Shown in pieces: positions 1 to 9,913 of a stretch of DNA of 64,000 nt. The position numbers and the translations under genes were made by a program. The stretch comes from CAVYHJ01 sp963768165 [NCBI: uncultured bacterium] (GTDB taxonomy: Bacteria; UBP4; UBA4092), in assembly GCA_963768165.1 (NCBI GenBank), contig CAVYHJ010000001.1:248001-312000 (forward strand). Reading direction: 5' to 3'. Numbering within the stretch: the first letter of the stretch is position 1; each line of letters starts with the position of its first letter. The notes beneath the pieces were generated by a model. That model was not told the DNA's origin. It ran no database searches and worked only from the letters and a program-made list of their open reading frames with translations.

Positions 1-1
1 T

Positions 2-3000
2 AAAACCTATTTATCCGTAGGAAAAATCAAAGAAGCATTGACGGAATATTCCTGCGTAGCGGACCATTATATAAAACATTCTTCCATAGACTCGGCAATA
101 ACCAATTTGCGGGAAATCCTTTCATTGGATTCCGACCAACTGGACGCGCGGGATAAACTGGCGCAAGCCTACTTAAAACAAGGGAATTATCGCAGTGCTA
201 CGACCGAACGGATGATACTGGCGAATAAATATATTGCTCTGAATCAAAAAGAACGCGCGATCACTCTATTTCGGGAAATCTTATCCGCCGATGAGAATAA
301 TGTGGATGTACGGAAACGGTTAATCGGCGTCGGACAAACGGTATTTGATCAATCCGCCCTCGCAAAAGAATATTTATCGCTGGGTGAATCGTATATCAAA
401 CGGCAGGCACCTGAGAAGGCAATAACAACGTTTCAAGGGTATAAGGAGCTTTATAAAGAGGATGCTGCCACGGAAGAAAAGTTTGCGGAGTTATTGGAGA
501 ATGGCGGATTTACGAAGGAGTCCATGGAAATCTATAAACAATGCGCGGAGACGTATTCCGCCCAAAAGAAATTCGACAAAGCCAAGCAGGTATTCGAAAA
601 ACTCCTTTCTCTTAATCCCGCAGACACCAAAATTCTAAAACGTATTGACACTCTAAAAGTACATCCTGTGCAGAGCCAGGATGGTATTGCGATACAACCG
701 AAACAAGAAACTTTGAAGTTTGAAGAAACTCCAAAGACGATATCGAAGCCGGAGAAACAAAACGCTTCTGTCTTGCAGAAATCTATTGATCAATCCATTT
801 CCATTGGCTCTTTGGATGACGCAAAGAAAGATCTTCTCGTACTGGCGGAGGAACACATCAAATCAAACCGTGTTGAGGACGCTATTACCAGTTTTAAAAA
901 AGCCGTAGAGATGGCTCCCAAGGATCCCAAGATTCACGAACGCTTGGTTTCATTTTTAAAGGAAAAATCAAAAACCGATGAATTGCGGGAAGAGAATATC
1001 CGCTTTGCAAACGAGATACTGCGAACCTTACCGACTGAAAAAGAAAAAAAATTGGCGGAAGAAGCCATTCTTGCCGCAATCCAGACAGATCCCGATCAAT
1101 TGGATACTTATGTAAAGTTGGTGGAATTCTACGACCGATCACGGAACCGGGAAAAATCCATTAAAATATCTCTGGAGTTGGCGGAGGTTGCCCTGCGTCA
1201 GAAGAAATATGATTTAGTCGAACAGACCTGCCAAAAAATCCTCGGTATGGATTCGGGCTACTTGCAAGCACGAGAAATTCTGGTGGAATTGTTCAAAGCC
1301 AAAAATATGATTCCACGTGCTATCGAAGAATTGTCACGATTGGCGGACCAGTTTTTATTAAAACAATTATTTGAAAAGGCCATTGATACGTATCAACGCG
1401 CATTGGAAATTGATCCTAAAAATTCGCCCATGTATAAAAATTTGATTGTCACTTATTTACAATCAGGAAATATTAATGAAGCTGTAAAACACTGTCTTTT
1501 ACTGGGCAAATTACACCAATCACTTAATGCCTTACCAGAAGCGGCGACAGTGTATCGCCGTGCACTAGAATTGGACCCGGTGAATTATGAAGCCCATGAA
1601 CGGTTAGCACAAATAGCAACAGCAACCGGTGCCAAAGATGAAGCGGCGCGAGAATATCATGAGATGTCGCGATTATCACTTTCTGCCGGAAACACGAAGC
1701 AGGCAATTGAAGGATTATCGAAGGCGATTTCAATTTCTCCACAAATGTATGAATATTATGAAGAGATTGCCGAAATCTGTTTATCCCAAAATCAAACTTC
1801 TCAATCCAACAAATACTTATTGCAATTGGCAGATTTAAAAGCCACGGATCATGGCACAAAAGAATCCATCCCGGTATTGCAGAAAATTCTTTCCACTGAA
1901 CCGGAAAATATTGAAGCGCTTGAGAAATTGGCATTTGCTTTTGAATCTTCCAAGAATATCAAACAAGCCGTGCAAGAATACACGAAAGCCGCAGAAATCC
2001 ATCAGAAAAAGAAAAATGCTCCACAAGCCATAACTGCGTGGAATAAAGCATTAAACTTGGACAAAGATTCCCCCACAATTCGGGAAAATCTGGTGACCCA
2101 ATACATTATTGTACGTCGCACGAATGAAGCGACAGAACAATTACTGTGGTTGTCAAATCATTATTTGGGTTCCAATACCCAAGACAAAGCCATCTCCTCT
2201 GCCCAACGTATTCTGGAAATCAACCCGCAGAATGTCGAAGCACATTTTGTATTAGCCGATATACATGCCAAGCAAGGTGATTTAGTAGCAGCAATTAGTT
2301 CCTTGGAACAAATCGCTGACCTGGCGAAAAAGACAAAACAATGGGATACGGCGCGATCCGCATACAATAAAGCTATTGAACTGGACTCGGAAAATCCGAA
2401 GTTACGCAACCAGCAAATTCAAATCGAATTATCTTCTGGGAATACTTCACATACCGCCGAACTATACGATTCATTAGGTCGGCTTTATGTTCAAAAAGGG
2501 ACTTTGAGTCAAGCCTGCACGGCGTTTGAAGAAGCACTGAAAACCGATCCGACAAATCTTGCTGTCCGTGCAAGATTAACAGATATTTATGTCCAACAAA
2601 AAAATCCGAAAGCGTTTGACACGCTTTTGAATCTTGCCGACGCCTATTGGGAGAGCGGTCAATTGGAAAAAACTATGGAAACTTTTAAACGGGCGTTGGA
2701 CTTGAATTCTAAAGATGAAAAATTATTGCGTTCAATAGCCAATTTGCATTTGCAAATGGACCAACAGAAAGAAGCAACGGATATTCTTTATCAATTAGCC
2801 GCATTAACCTTAAAAAAGAATCCCAAAGATGCAGCAGTGCTGGCCCAGGAGATATTACAAGTAGATTCCGGAAATATTGAAGGCCGGCAGTTATTGGCGG
2901 AAGCCTATTACAAATCAGATGCCAAATGGGATTCCGTGCGGGAATATTCAATTTTAGCAGAAACACTGGCTAAATCAGGAGTGTTACCCAAAGCCATTGA

Positions 3001-6000
3001 AATTTATAAGACTATCCTGGAAATAGACCCGCAAAATCTGGACGTTTTTAGTAAATTAGCAGCGGTTTATGAATCACAAAAACAGTCAAGCGAGTTGATC
3101 CAATTGTTAACCCAATATGCCCGTATTTTATTGGAAAAGAAAATTCCTGATCAAGCGACGGCAATACTTCAGAAAATCGCGACTCTGGATCCTTCCAATG
3201 TGGATACGCACAAACAATTGGTCAAACTTTTCCAAGAGACACACCAGACCGATAAAATCATGGAACAAAAAGTTATCTTGTCGGAAATTTACACAAAAAA
3301 CAAACAATACGATCTCGCCATCTCGGAACTTGAATCCACTAAAACCATTCAACCGGAAAATACCGAGATTCTTTGGAACCTAATTATTCTTTACGAACAA
3401 GTTCATAGAGTCTCCGATTTGTTAAAGTCTTATCTTTTTCTGGCAGAGATTCACGAAAAGAAAAATTCTCTATCTGAAGCACAAGATATTTATAAAAAAA
3501 TGCTGGAGATTGAACCCAAAGATACTATAATACTGACAAAATCGGCAGAATTATATTCACGCCAGAAAGCGACCAAGGAAGCTGTAAAACAATTCCGGGC
3601 TCTTGGTGAAGTATACCGTGAGACGCTCCAGTATGATCTAGCGATTGAATCTTTAAATCGCGCGATTAAAATAAACCCCGACGAAACTGAGGTTTATCAA
3701 ACATTAGTCGAACTTTATATTCAGCAGGGGAAAAAAGACAAAGCGATTCAAACATTATTCACTGTTGCAGATATTTATATCAACGAAGGTAATGCGACCA
3801 GTTGTGCGGAAGCGTATCAAATCGTTCTTTCGATTGATTCCGATCACATACCCGCCCGGATTAAATACGCGGAACTCTGCGGTAAAGGAAATCAACCGGA
3901 GATGGCCGCGGAACAATACCGCTTACTTGCGCAATCTTATATAAAAGCAAACCAATTAAATGAAGCGATTCCGGCTCTCAAAAAAGTTATTCAATATAAA
4001 CCGCAGGATACCGCGACACTCATCCAATTGGTGGAATTGCAGATTAAAACTAATGCTACTGCCAGTGCGTTGTCCACCTATATTGACCTCGCAAAACTTT
4101 TTATCGTCAAGGAAGAATTTGTCAAAGCGGAAGAATCATACAAAAAGGCCAGATCTCTGGATAGCACTTATATCCCCGCTCGCGAAGGGTTAATCGCCTT
4201 ATATAAGGACCAGGGAAAAAGAACGGAAGAAATTGAAGAAATATTCCAATTGGCGGATATTTTCCAACAAAAAAATCAAATCGAAAAAGCAATCAGTTAC
4301 TATCAGAAAATTACTTATCTTGAACCAAACAACCTAGCCTATCGCGAAAAGATAGCCGAAGGATACCTTCGATGGAATCGCCCCAAAGATGCCATAGCAC
4401 AATTATTGGAAGTCGCAGCAACCCATGAACAAGAAAACTCCTTTGATTCCGCGGTAAAAGGCTATCGTCGAATTTTAGATATCGATCCTTCACGCCTTGA
4501 TGTGGTCCAAAATATTGTCCAGATTCAATTAAGTCAAAAGAACGTACCCGCCGCTATTGATACTTTTATGAAACACGCGGAAAAACTTTCCAAGGCAGAC
4601 AAATACGACCTTGCAAAAGAATTACATCAAAAAGCCATTGATTTGAACCCACAAAACCCTATCCCGCGTCAGGCATTTATCGAAACATTGCGTAAAGCTT
4701 CCCGTATCACAGAAGCAGCAGCACAATATTTTGCGCTTATTGATCTATTCGAGAAGGCACGACAATTGGATAAAGCCATGCAAACATGCCGGGAAGCAAT
4801 TTCGTTTGATCCGAACAATGTCATTATCCGGGAACGGCTGGCGGATATGTCCATACGCTCCGGGCAACCCGCGCAAGCAACAGAACAATATCTCCAGCTA
4901 ATGAGTTTATATCAAAGTCAAAATAATACCAATGACATGATTAAAAGTTATGAACGTTATCTAGAAATTAATCCACGGGATGGTGAAATACGTGAACGGT
5001 TTTTGAAACTGTTGGAGCGATTGAACCGGAACGATGAGTTAATAAATCAACATGTCAAACATGCCCAGTTATTGGTGGGAGACGGTTATGCAGACAGAGC
5101 CATCAAATATCTTAAAAAACCGTCCCGTCAATTTCCAGAAGACACCTCCCTCCAAGTGATACTAGCGGATGCCTATGAAAAAACAGGATCACGTAAGTAT
5201 GCACTTTCCACGTATCAAGAGTTGTCAAAAAAACTCCTATCATTAAAACAATATCAACAGGCTATTTTGCCATTGGAACGATTATCGGTTTTAGATCCTG
5301 AGAACTTGGATATCCTTCAAAATTTATTTAAATCATCGTTGGAAATAAAAGATATTCCTCATGTCATTAGTTCTAGTGAACGATTGATTAAAATTTTTGT
5401 AAACAAAAGTGATTTCACTTCTGCAATATCCTGTTTGGAGTCGGTACGAAATCTCGATCCAAACCAAATTGCCTTGCGTGAAAAACTCATTGATCTGTAT
5501 AATCGTGCTGGAAACATAGATGCGGCCATCAAAGAACGTATCAAAATCGCTGATTTATATGAAACATCAGACCATATTCCTGAATCCATCAAAATGCTCA
5601 TTTCTTTGATTCAAGATCAGCCGACCAATCCAGATATTCATAATAAACTTCTCAAACTTTATCTAAAAACAGGACGCAAGAACGAAGCCTATAAACATTA
5701 TCTTGATTTATCGGAAATTTATAACCAACAAAAGAAGTTCGTGGAATCTGCGGATAGTTTGAAACAGGCTATCGCACTGGAACCGGAGAATGCCACCGCC
5801 CACCTGCATTTAATAACTCTCTATCGTACGTCTGCCCAACACAAGGAAGCTATTAATGAATATTGGAAATTGGGCGACCTCTATGAAAAAGCAAATCAAC
5901 TGAATGAAGCTGTGCGTTGCTATCAGCAAGCATTGGAATTGGAACCTTTCTCGACTGATTTGCACATTGCTCTGATTACAATTTTTCAACAACAGAAAAA

Positions 6001-7315
6001 GACTACGGAAGTTGTCAGTCAATATCAACTATTGGCAGAAACTTATACCCAGCAAAATAACTTTAAGGATGCCACTAGTGCTTATAAAAAAGCATTGGAA
6101 TTGGATCCCAAGAATATTCAAATCCGTCTTAAACTGATCGAGTCTCTTCTCGCGGAAAATGATACCGAATCCGCATCTCGGGAATATAAGTCTCTTGCAG
6201 AACAATATCTACAATCGGAAAAAATTGATTCTGCCATTGTCATTTACATTCGTTTAATTGAATTAAACGAAAAAGACAAGGAGCTTCGTAAAGATCTTGC
6301 CAAACTATATCAGAAAGTTGGCAAGATACACGAATACGTTACTGAATGTCTGAATCTGGCAAATTTATTGTTGGATGACAAACAGATAGATGAAGCCATT
6401 AATATCTTCAAAGACATTCTCGAACGAGAACCTAATAATCTTCATGCACGGAATGGACTGGCGAGGGCCTTTGTAGAAAAAGGCGATGAAAAATCTGCCT
6501 TAAAAGAATTTCTTTTTGTGAATCAGGTATTATCCAAGAGTGGAATGGGAGCCGCTGTGGATATCGAACGGGTGAAACATGCCGGGATTCAATTGTCACC
6601 CAAATTTACATTTGATAATTTTATTGTGGGCCAGCATAGTAATTTCGCATATGCTACCTCGCTGGCGGTGGGGAAAAGTCCTGGTCATGGTTACAATCCT
6701 CTTTTCTTATACAGCCAGCCTGGGATGGGGAAAACCCATTTACTCAACGCACTGGGAAACTATATTCGGAAAAATAGCCCGAATATGAAAGTAATGTATT
6801 CTACTTCCGAAACCTTCACTTCTGAATTGGTCAACGCCATCGAAACAAACACGGTCCCTGAATTCCAGGCACTGTATCGCAATGTAGATGTCTTACTTTT
6901 GGAAGACGTGCAATTCCTTGGAGGAAAGGAGCGAGCACAGGAAGAATTTTTTCATACCTTTAATATACTAATCCAATCGAATAAACAGGTTGTGCTTACT
7001 TCTGACCGGCCGCCAAAAGAATTGGCAACGCTGGAAAATCGAATTACTTCCCGGTTCCTGGGAGGAATCATTATTGACATCCAAAAACCGGATGTTGAAA
7101 CAAGATTGGCGATTCTTAAACAAAAAGTCAAACAAGCCAAAATTAAAATGGATGATGCCATCTTAGATAAAATTGCCAGCGGTGTGGATACCAATGTCCG
7201 TGAACTGGAAGGCGCTTTAAATAAACTGTTGGCTTATCATGAAAACGCCAAAATCGAAATTACCATGGACCTGGCAAATAATCTTCTACGGGATGTCCTC
7301 CCTTCAAGAAAATAA
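2..7315 (+). CDS. Giant TPR protein with C-terminal DnaA-type AAA+ domain (5' partial)
   Basis: The reading frame is open from base 2 with no stop, and the upstream codons already read as TPR sequence, so the TTG at 38 is not a credible start and the gene begins outside the window. Numbering from base 38, about residues 1-2180 are tandem TPR-like helical repeats (recurring AI..Y.KALELDP.N pattern). Residues 2188-2425 are a DnaA domain III: FTFDNFIVGQ entry motif, Walker A PGMGKT (2228-2233), initiator-type helices followed by YRNVDVLLLEDVQF (Walker B E2289-D2290, where DnaA normally has DD), sensor I VVLTSDRPPKEL, arginine-finger SRF (R2339) and sensor II NVRELEGAL (R2388). The protein stops 37 residues later, so the domain IV helix-turn-helix that binds DnaA boxes is absent. 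No signal peptide can be judged. Inference: an ATP-dependent scaffold or regulator built on a DnaA module, not a replication initiator. Domain calls are firm; the role is unknown. Confidence 0.93.
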   Translation, partial: KTYLSVGKIKEALTEYSCVADHYIKHSSIDSAITNLREILSLDSDQLDARDKLAQAYLKQGNYRSATTERMILANKYIALNQKERAITLFREILSADENNVDVRKRLIGVGQTVFDQSALAKEYLSLGESYIKRQAPEKAITTFQGYKELYKEDAATEEKFAELLENGGFTKESMEIYKQCAETYSAQKKFDKAKQVFEKLLSLNPADTKILKRIDTLKVHPVQSQDGIAIQPKQETLKFEETPKTISKPEKQNASVLQKSIDQSISIGSLDDAKKDLLVLAEEHIKSNRVEDAITSFKKAVEMAPKDPKIHERLVSFLKEKSKTDELREENIRFANEILRTLPTEKEKKLAEEAILAAIQTDPDQLDTYVKLVEFYDRSRNREKSIKISLELAEVALRQKKYDLVEQTCQKILGMDSGYLQAREILVELFKAKNMIPRAIEELSRLADQFLLKQLFEKAIDTYQRALEIDPKNSPMYKNLIVTYLQSGNINEAVKHCLLLGKLHQSLNALPEAATVYRRALELDPVNYEAHERLAQIATATGAKDEAAREYHEMSRLSLSAGNTKQAIEGLSKAISISPQMYEYYEEIAEICLSQNQTSQSNKYLLQLADLKATDHGTKESIPVLQKILSTEPENIEALEKLAFAFESSKNIKQAVQEYTKAAEIHQKKKNAPQAITAWNKALNLDKDSPTIRENLVTQYIIVRRTNEATEQLLWLSNHYLGSNTQDKAISSAQRILEINPQNVEAHFVLADIHAKQGDLVAAISSLEQIADLAKKTKQWDTARSAYNKAIELDSENPKLRNQQIQIELSSGNTSHTAELYDSLGRLYVQKGTLSQACTAFEEALKTDPTNLAVRARLTDIYVQQKNPKAFDTLLNLADAYWESGQLEKTMETFKRALDLNSKDEKLLRSIANLHLQMDQQKEATDILYQLAALTLKKNPKDAAVLAQEILQVDSGNIEGRQLLAEAYYKSDAKWDSVREYSILAETLAKSGVLPKAIEIYKTILEIDPQNLDVFSKLAAVYESQKQSSELIQLLTQYARILLEKKIPDQATAILQKIATLDPSNVDTHKQLVKLFQETHQTDKIMEQKVILSEIYTKNKQYDLAISELESTKTIQPENTEILWNLIILYEQVHRVSDLLKSYLFLAEIHEKKNSLSEAQDIYKKMLEIEPKDTIILTKSAELYSRQKATKEAVKQFRALGEVYRETLQYDLAIESLNRAIKINPDETEVYQTLVELYIQQGKKDKAIQTLFTVADIYINEGNATSCAEAYQIVLSIDSDHIPARIKYAELCGKGNQPEMAAEQYRLLAQSYIKANQLNEAIPALKKVIQYKPQDTATLIQLVELQIKTNATASALSTYIDLAKLFIVKEEFVKAEESYKKARSLDSTYIPAREGLIALYKDQGKRTEEIEEIFQLADIFQQKNQIEKAISYYQKITYLEPNNLAYREKIAEGYLRWNRPKDAIAQLLEVAATHEQENSFDSAVKGYRRILDIDPSRLDVVQNIVQIQLSQKNVPAAIDTFMKHAEKLSKADKYDLAKELHQKAIDLNPQNPIPRQAFIETLRKASRITEAAAQYFALIDLFEKARQLDKAMQTCREAISFDPNNVIIRERLADMSIRSGQPAQATEQYLQLMSLYQSQNNTNDMIKSYERYLEINPRDGEIRERFLKLLERLNRNDELINQHVKHAQLLVGDGYADRAIKYLKKPSRQFPEDTSLQVILADAYEKTGSRKYALSTYQELSKKLLSLKQYQQAILPLERLSVLDPENLDILQNLFKSSLEIKDIPHVISSSERLIKIFVNKSDFTSAISCLESVRNLDPNQIALREKLIDLYNRAGNIDAAIKERIKIADLYETSDHIPESIKMLISLIQDQPTNPDIHNKLLKLYLKTGRKNEAYKHYLDLSEIYNQQKKFVESADSLKQAIALEPENATAHLHLITLYRTSAQHKEAINEYWKLGDLYEKANQLNEAVRCYQQALELEPFSTDLHIALITIFQQQKKTTEVVSQYQLLAETYTQQNNFKDATSAYKKALELDPKNIQIRLKLIESLLAENDTESASREYKSLAEQYLQSEKIDSAIVIYIRLIELNEKDKELRKDLAKLYQKVGKIHEYVTECLNLANLLLDDKQIDEAINIFKDILEREPNNLHARNGLARAFVEKGDEKSALKEFLFVNQVLSKSGMGAAVDIERVKHAGIQLSPKFTFDNFIVGQHSNFAYATSLAVGKSPGHGYNPLFLYSQPGMGKTHLLNALGNYIRKNSPNMKVMYSTSETFTSELVNAIETNTVPEFQALYRNVDVLLLEDVQFLGGKERAQEEFFHTFNILIQSNKQVVLTSDRPPKELATLENRITSRFLGGIIIDIQKPDVETRLAILKQKVKQAKIKMDDAILDKIASGVDTNVRELEGALNKLLAYHENAKIEITMDLANNLLRDVLPSRK

Positions 7316-7394
7316 AATTCTCTTTACCTTTGACCGAATTTCATGTATATTCATAAACTGTTCTTAAATTACAAAAGGAGTATTAAAAACTGAA

Positions 7395-7949
7395 ATGCCG
7401 CTAGTACCTACACCCACAAAAATGTTTCTGACCAAAGGGGTCGGAAAACACCGCCAAAAATTATCTTCTTTCGAATTGGCATTACGCGATGCTGGTATCG
7501 AAAAATCAAATTTAGTCCGTGTCTCAAGCATTTTTCCACCGGGTTGCAAGATCATTTCTCGACGACAGGGGTTGACCTATCTGGAACCCGGTGAAATCAC
7601 TTTCGTCGTTTTAGCGGAAATCGCTACCAATGAACCGAATCGTCTAATCTCCGCTTCTGTGGGTATTGCCATTCCGGCTGATCCTTCCCAACACGGTTAT
7701 CTGAGCGAGCATCACTCCTATGGAATGACGGGTGATGATACCGCAGATTATACGGAAGATTTGGCGGCGGGGATGCTTGCGACGACTTTAGGAATTGAAT
7801 TCGACGAAGATGTTCATTGGGATGCACGTAAAGAACTCTGGAAGATGCATGAGAAAATCGTCCGCACCACCAATGTTACACAATCAGCCGAAGGCGATAA
7901 AGACGGACTTTGGACAACCGTTGTCGCCGCAGCGGTTCTTATCAAATAA
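7395..7949 (+). CDS. pdaD: Pyruvoyl-dependent arginine decarboxylase (PvlArgDC)
   Basis: A 184-residue protein matching the small archaeal/chlamydial PvlArgDC family. The proenzyme self-cleaves between two serines to make an N-terminal pyruvoyl group on the larger subunit; the site is visible as [10 protein letters not shown], with S44/S45 at the expected place. It converts arginine to agmatine plus CO2, the entry to polyamine synthesis or an acid-resistance antiport. An AAAGGAG sits about 14 bases before the ATG, rather far but the only candidate. The gene lies 79 bases after the TPR-DnaA gene and 77 before mutM on the same strand, with no visible functional link. A pyruvoyl aspartate or histidine decarboxylase is less likely from the length and motif. 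Confidence 0.9.
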   Translation: MPLVPTPTKMFLTKGVGKHRQKLSSFELALRDAGIEKSNLVRVSSIFPPGCKIISRRQGLTYLEPGEITFVVLAEIATNEPNRLISASVGIAIPADPSQHGYLSEHHSYGMTGDDTADYTEDLAAGMLATTLGIEFDEDVHWDARKELWKMHEKIVRTTNVTQSAEGDKDGLWTTVVAAAVLIK

Positions 7950-7961
7950 AGGAGACAGGAG

Positions 7962-8019
7962 TAAGGAGTTAGGAGATAGGGAAAAACCTAACCCCTAAAT
8001 CCTAAATCCCAACTCCTAA
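7962..8019 (+). repeat. Imperfect inverted repeat between arginine decarboxylase and mutM
   Basis: The arm at 7962-7980 and the arm at 8001-8019 pair at about 15 of 19 positions, both built from (T)TAGGAGTT/AACTCCTAA-like units. A TTTTGTT follows, so it could act as a weak terminator for the upstream gene. It ends only 7 bases before the mutM ATG, which has no visible Shine-Dalgarno sequence. Confidence 0.45.
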
Positions 8020-8026
8020 TTTTGTT

Positions 8027-8851
8027 ATGCCTGAATTGCCAGAAGTTGAAACTATCCGTCGGGGACTCCTGCCTAAAATCAAAGGCAAAAAAATTGACTC
8101 CGCTATCCTTACCCTACCCCGTCTATTGGAATATCCGGCTCCCGCACAATTCCTTCATCGTTTAAAAAATACTTCGATTCGGGATATCGGACGTCACGGG
8201 AAATATCTATTATTTCATTTAGATAATAAAATGGATTTGATGATTCATCTTGGAATGACAGGCCGCTTGTTTGTCCATTCTTCAAATCAACCCCTGGATA
8301 AACATACCCATTTTCGTTTAAAACTGTATTCTTCAGAAGAATTGCGTTTTGTTGACGCCCGAACCTTTGGCAAACTTGCTCTCATATTCCACATCGATTA
8401 TTCTCCTGTGTTTGGCTTGGCGCATTTGGGAATTGACCCTCTATCTCCAAAATTTACTCTTCAAGAATTCACCAAAGTAACGGAATGTAATAGACAATTG
8501 AAAGCTGTCCTCATGGATCAATCCCGCATTGCCGGTCTTGGAAATATTTATGTGGATGAAGTATTACATCGTGCTTTCTTAAATCCAAAAAAATCCGCTT
8601 CTCGTTTAAAATTTACTCAAATTGAAATATTATTTAACTCTATCCGAGAAATTTTAAAGGAAGCTTTACATTACCGGGGAACAACTATTTTATCCTATGT
8701 AGATTCAGAAGTCCGATATGGTGAGTATCAGGATCATTTAAAAGTGTATGGAAGGGAAAATGAACCGTGCAGGAACTGCGGCAATTCCATTCGTCGTATC
8801 ATTCTCGTCAGTCGCAGCACATTCTACTGTCCCAAATGTCAACGGAAATAA
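8027..8851 (+). CDS. mutM: Formamidopyrimidine-DNA glycosylase (Fpg/MutM)
   Basis: A bifunctional base-excision enzyme removing 8-oxoguanine and formamidopyrimidines and nicking the abasic site. The N-terminus MPELPEVETIRRGL is the family signature: P2 is the catalytic nucleophile after Met removal and E3 the proton donor. The HGKYLLF segment holds the conserved lysine. The C-terminus is a complete zinc finger, CRNC about 16 residues CPKC, with the DNA-binding arginine region between. At 274 residues it has normal full length. It converges on the methyltransferase gene, the two stops being 8 bases apart. No clear ribosome binding site precedes the ATG, but the N-terminal signature fixes the start. 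Confidence 0.97.
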   Translation: MPELPEVETIRRGLLPKIKGKKIDSAILTLPRLLEYPAPAQFLHRLKNTSIRDIGRHGKYLLFHLDNKMDLMIHLGMTGRLFVHSSNQPLDKHTHFRLKLYSSEELRFVDARTFGKLALIFHIDYSPVFGLAHLGIDPLSPKFTLQEFTKVTECNRQLKAVLMDQSRIAGLGNIYVDEVLHRAFLNPKKSASRLKFTQIEILFNSIREILKEALHYRGTTILSYVDSEVRYGEYQDHLKVYGRENEPCRNCGNSIRRIILVSRSTFYCPKCQRK

Positions 8852-8858
8852 TATCCTT

Positions 8859-9755
8859 TTATCCCCGTCCTATTGATTTTGCCAATGCTTTAATATGTGC
8901 AGGTGTCGTTCCGCAGCACCCACCCACAATATTCGCTCCCGCTTTGACCAAACTGGGATAAAATTTCGCCATCTGTTCCGGGGTATCTTTGTAAACCGCT
9001 TCCGTACCTTCCAATGTCGGAATACCTGCATTCGGTTCCGCCATTAATAATGCATCCGGTTTCGCGACTTTCATCTGTTCAATAACTTTTATCATGTGCT
9101 CAATTGTGCAATCTCCACAATTTGTACCCACAACATCCGCCCCTGCAGCGCTCAATTCTTTCACGCATGTCTCCGGGTCAATCCCCATCATTGTTTTATA
9201 ACCAAAGTTGCCGGGAAAGAAAGTCATCGAAGCTACCACTGGCAAACGGGTATTCTCTTTTGCTGCACGGACTGCGCACACAATTTCATCCAATGCAATC
9301 ATCGTTTCAATGATAATGGCATCTACTCCACCATCTCGCAAAGCCATCACTTGTTCCTTAAATACTTTGTAAATATCATCATACGCTGCCAATCCGCCGG
9401 ATGCTTCCATAATCTCCGCCGATGGTCCGACATCTCCAAAAACATAATGCCGGTTATCTGGTAACACTGAACGCGCCAATTTCCCGCCGGATTTGTTTAT
9501 TTCATACATCTTATCTTGCAAATCATAATGCTGTAATCGCAAGGTCGTTGACCCAAATGTGTTAGTAATCACAATATCTGACCCTGCGTCTAGATACGCT
9601 TTGTGCACTGCTTTCACTTTGTCAGGTGCTTCCAAATTCCAACGGTCACCACACCCGCCTGCCTCGATCCCCAAATTTTGCAACTGGGTACCCATAGCCC
9701 CATCCAAAATGAGCGTCTCTCCCTCTTTTATCCTATCCAAAAACGATTCCGCCAT
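8859..9755 (-). CDS. Homocysteine S-methyltransferase-family protein
   Basis: A TIM-barrel methyltransferase of the MetH N-terminal/BHMT family (about 298 residues), which passes a methyl group to the zinc-bound thiol of homocysteine. Seen: ILDGAMGTQLQ near the start, VITNTFG, and the three zinc cysteines in GTNCGDC and GGCCGTTP. No cobalamin or folate domain is attached, so it is either a stand-alone enzyme using another methyl donor or part of a split methionine synthase. I place the start at the second ATG (9755), because AGGAG lies 8 bases before it but only 2 before the upstream ATG at 9761. It is divergent from the propeller gene at 9914. Confidence 0.9.
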   Translation of the reverse strand: MAESFLDRIKEGETLILDGAMGTQLQNLGIEAGGCGDRWNLEAPDKVKAVHKAYLDAGSDIVITNTFGSTTLRLQHYDLQDKMYEINKSGGKLARSVLPDNRHYVFGDVGPSAEIMEASGGLAAYDDIYKVFKEQVMALRDGGVDAIIIETMIALDEIVCAVRAAKENTRLPVVASMTFFPGNFGYKTMMGIDPETCVKELSAAGADVVGTNCGDCTIEHMIKVIEQMKVAKPDALLMAEPNAGIPTLEGTEAVYKDTPEQMAKFYPSLVKAGANIVGGCCGTTPAHIKALAKSIGRG

Positions 9756-9913
9756 GCACATTTCTCCTAAAATAAAATAAATTATATTAGTTCCACTATA
9801 TCATATCTATACCAAGTCTTGAATTAGTTAAAAGTTCATTAGCTTTTTTATGGAACTTTTTGCTTGAAAGTATCGTCAAATCATCTCAGTAATAGATTAC
9901 TGTTGGGGTATTA

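Noticed and set aside
38-40. TTG as the start of the TPR-DnaA gene
   Set aside because: The frame stays open to the window edge and already codes TPR-like residues upstream, so the real start is outside.
9829-9860. Terminator-like AAAAGTTC ... GGAACTTTT hairpin with T-run
   Set aside because: It lies between two divergent genes, so neither would end there; perhaps an operator or chance. Not enough to annotate.
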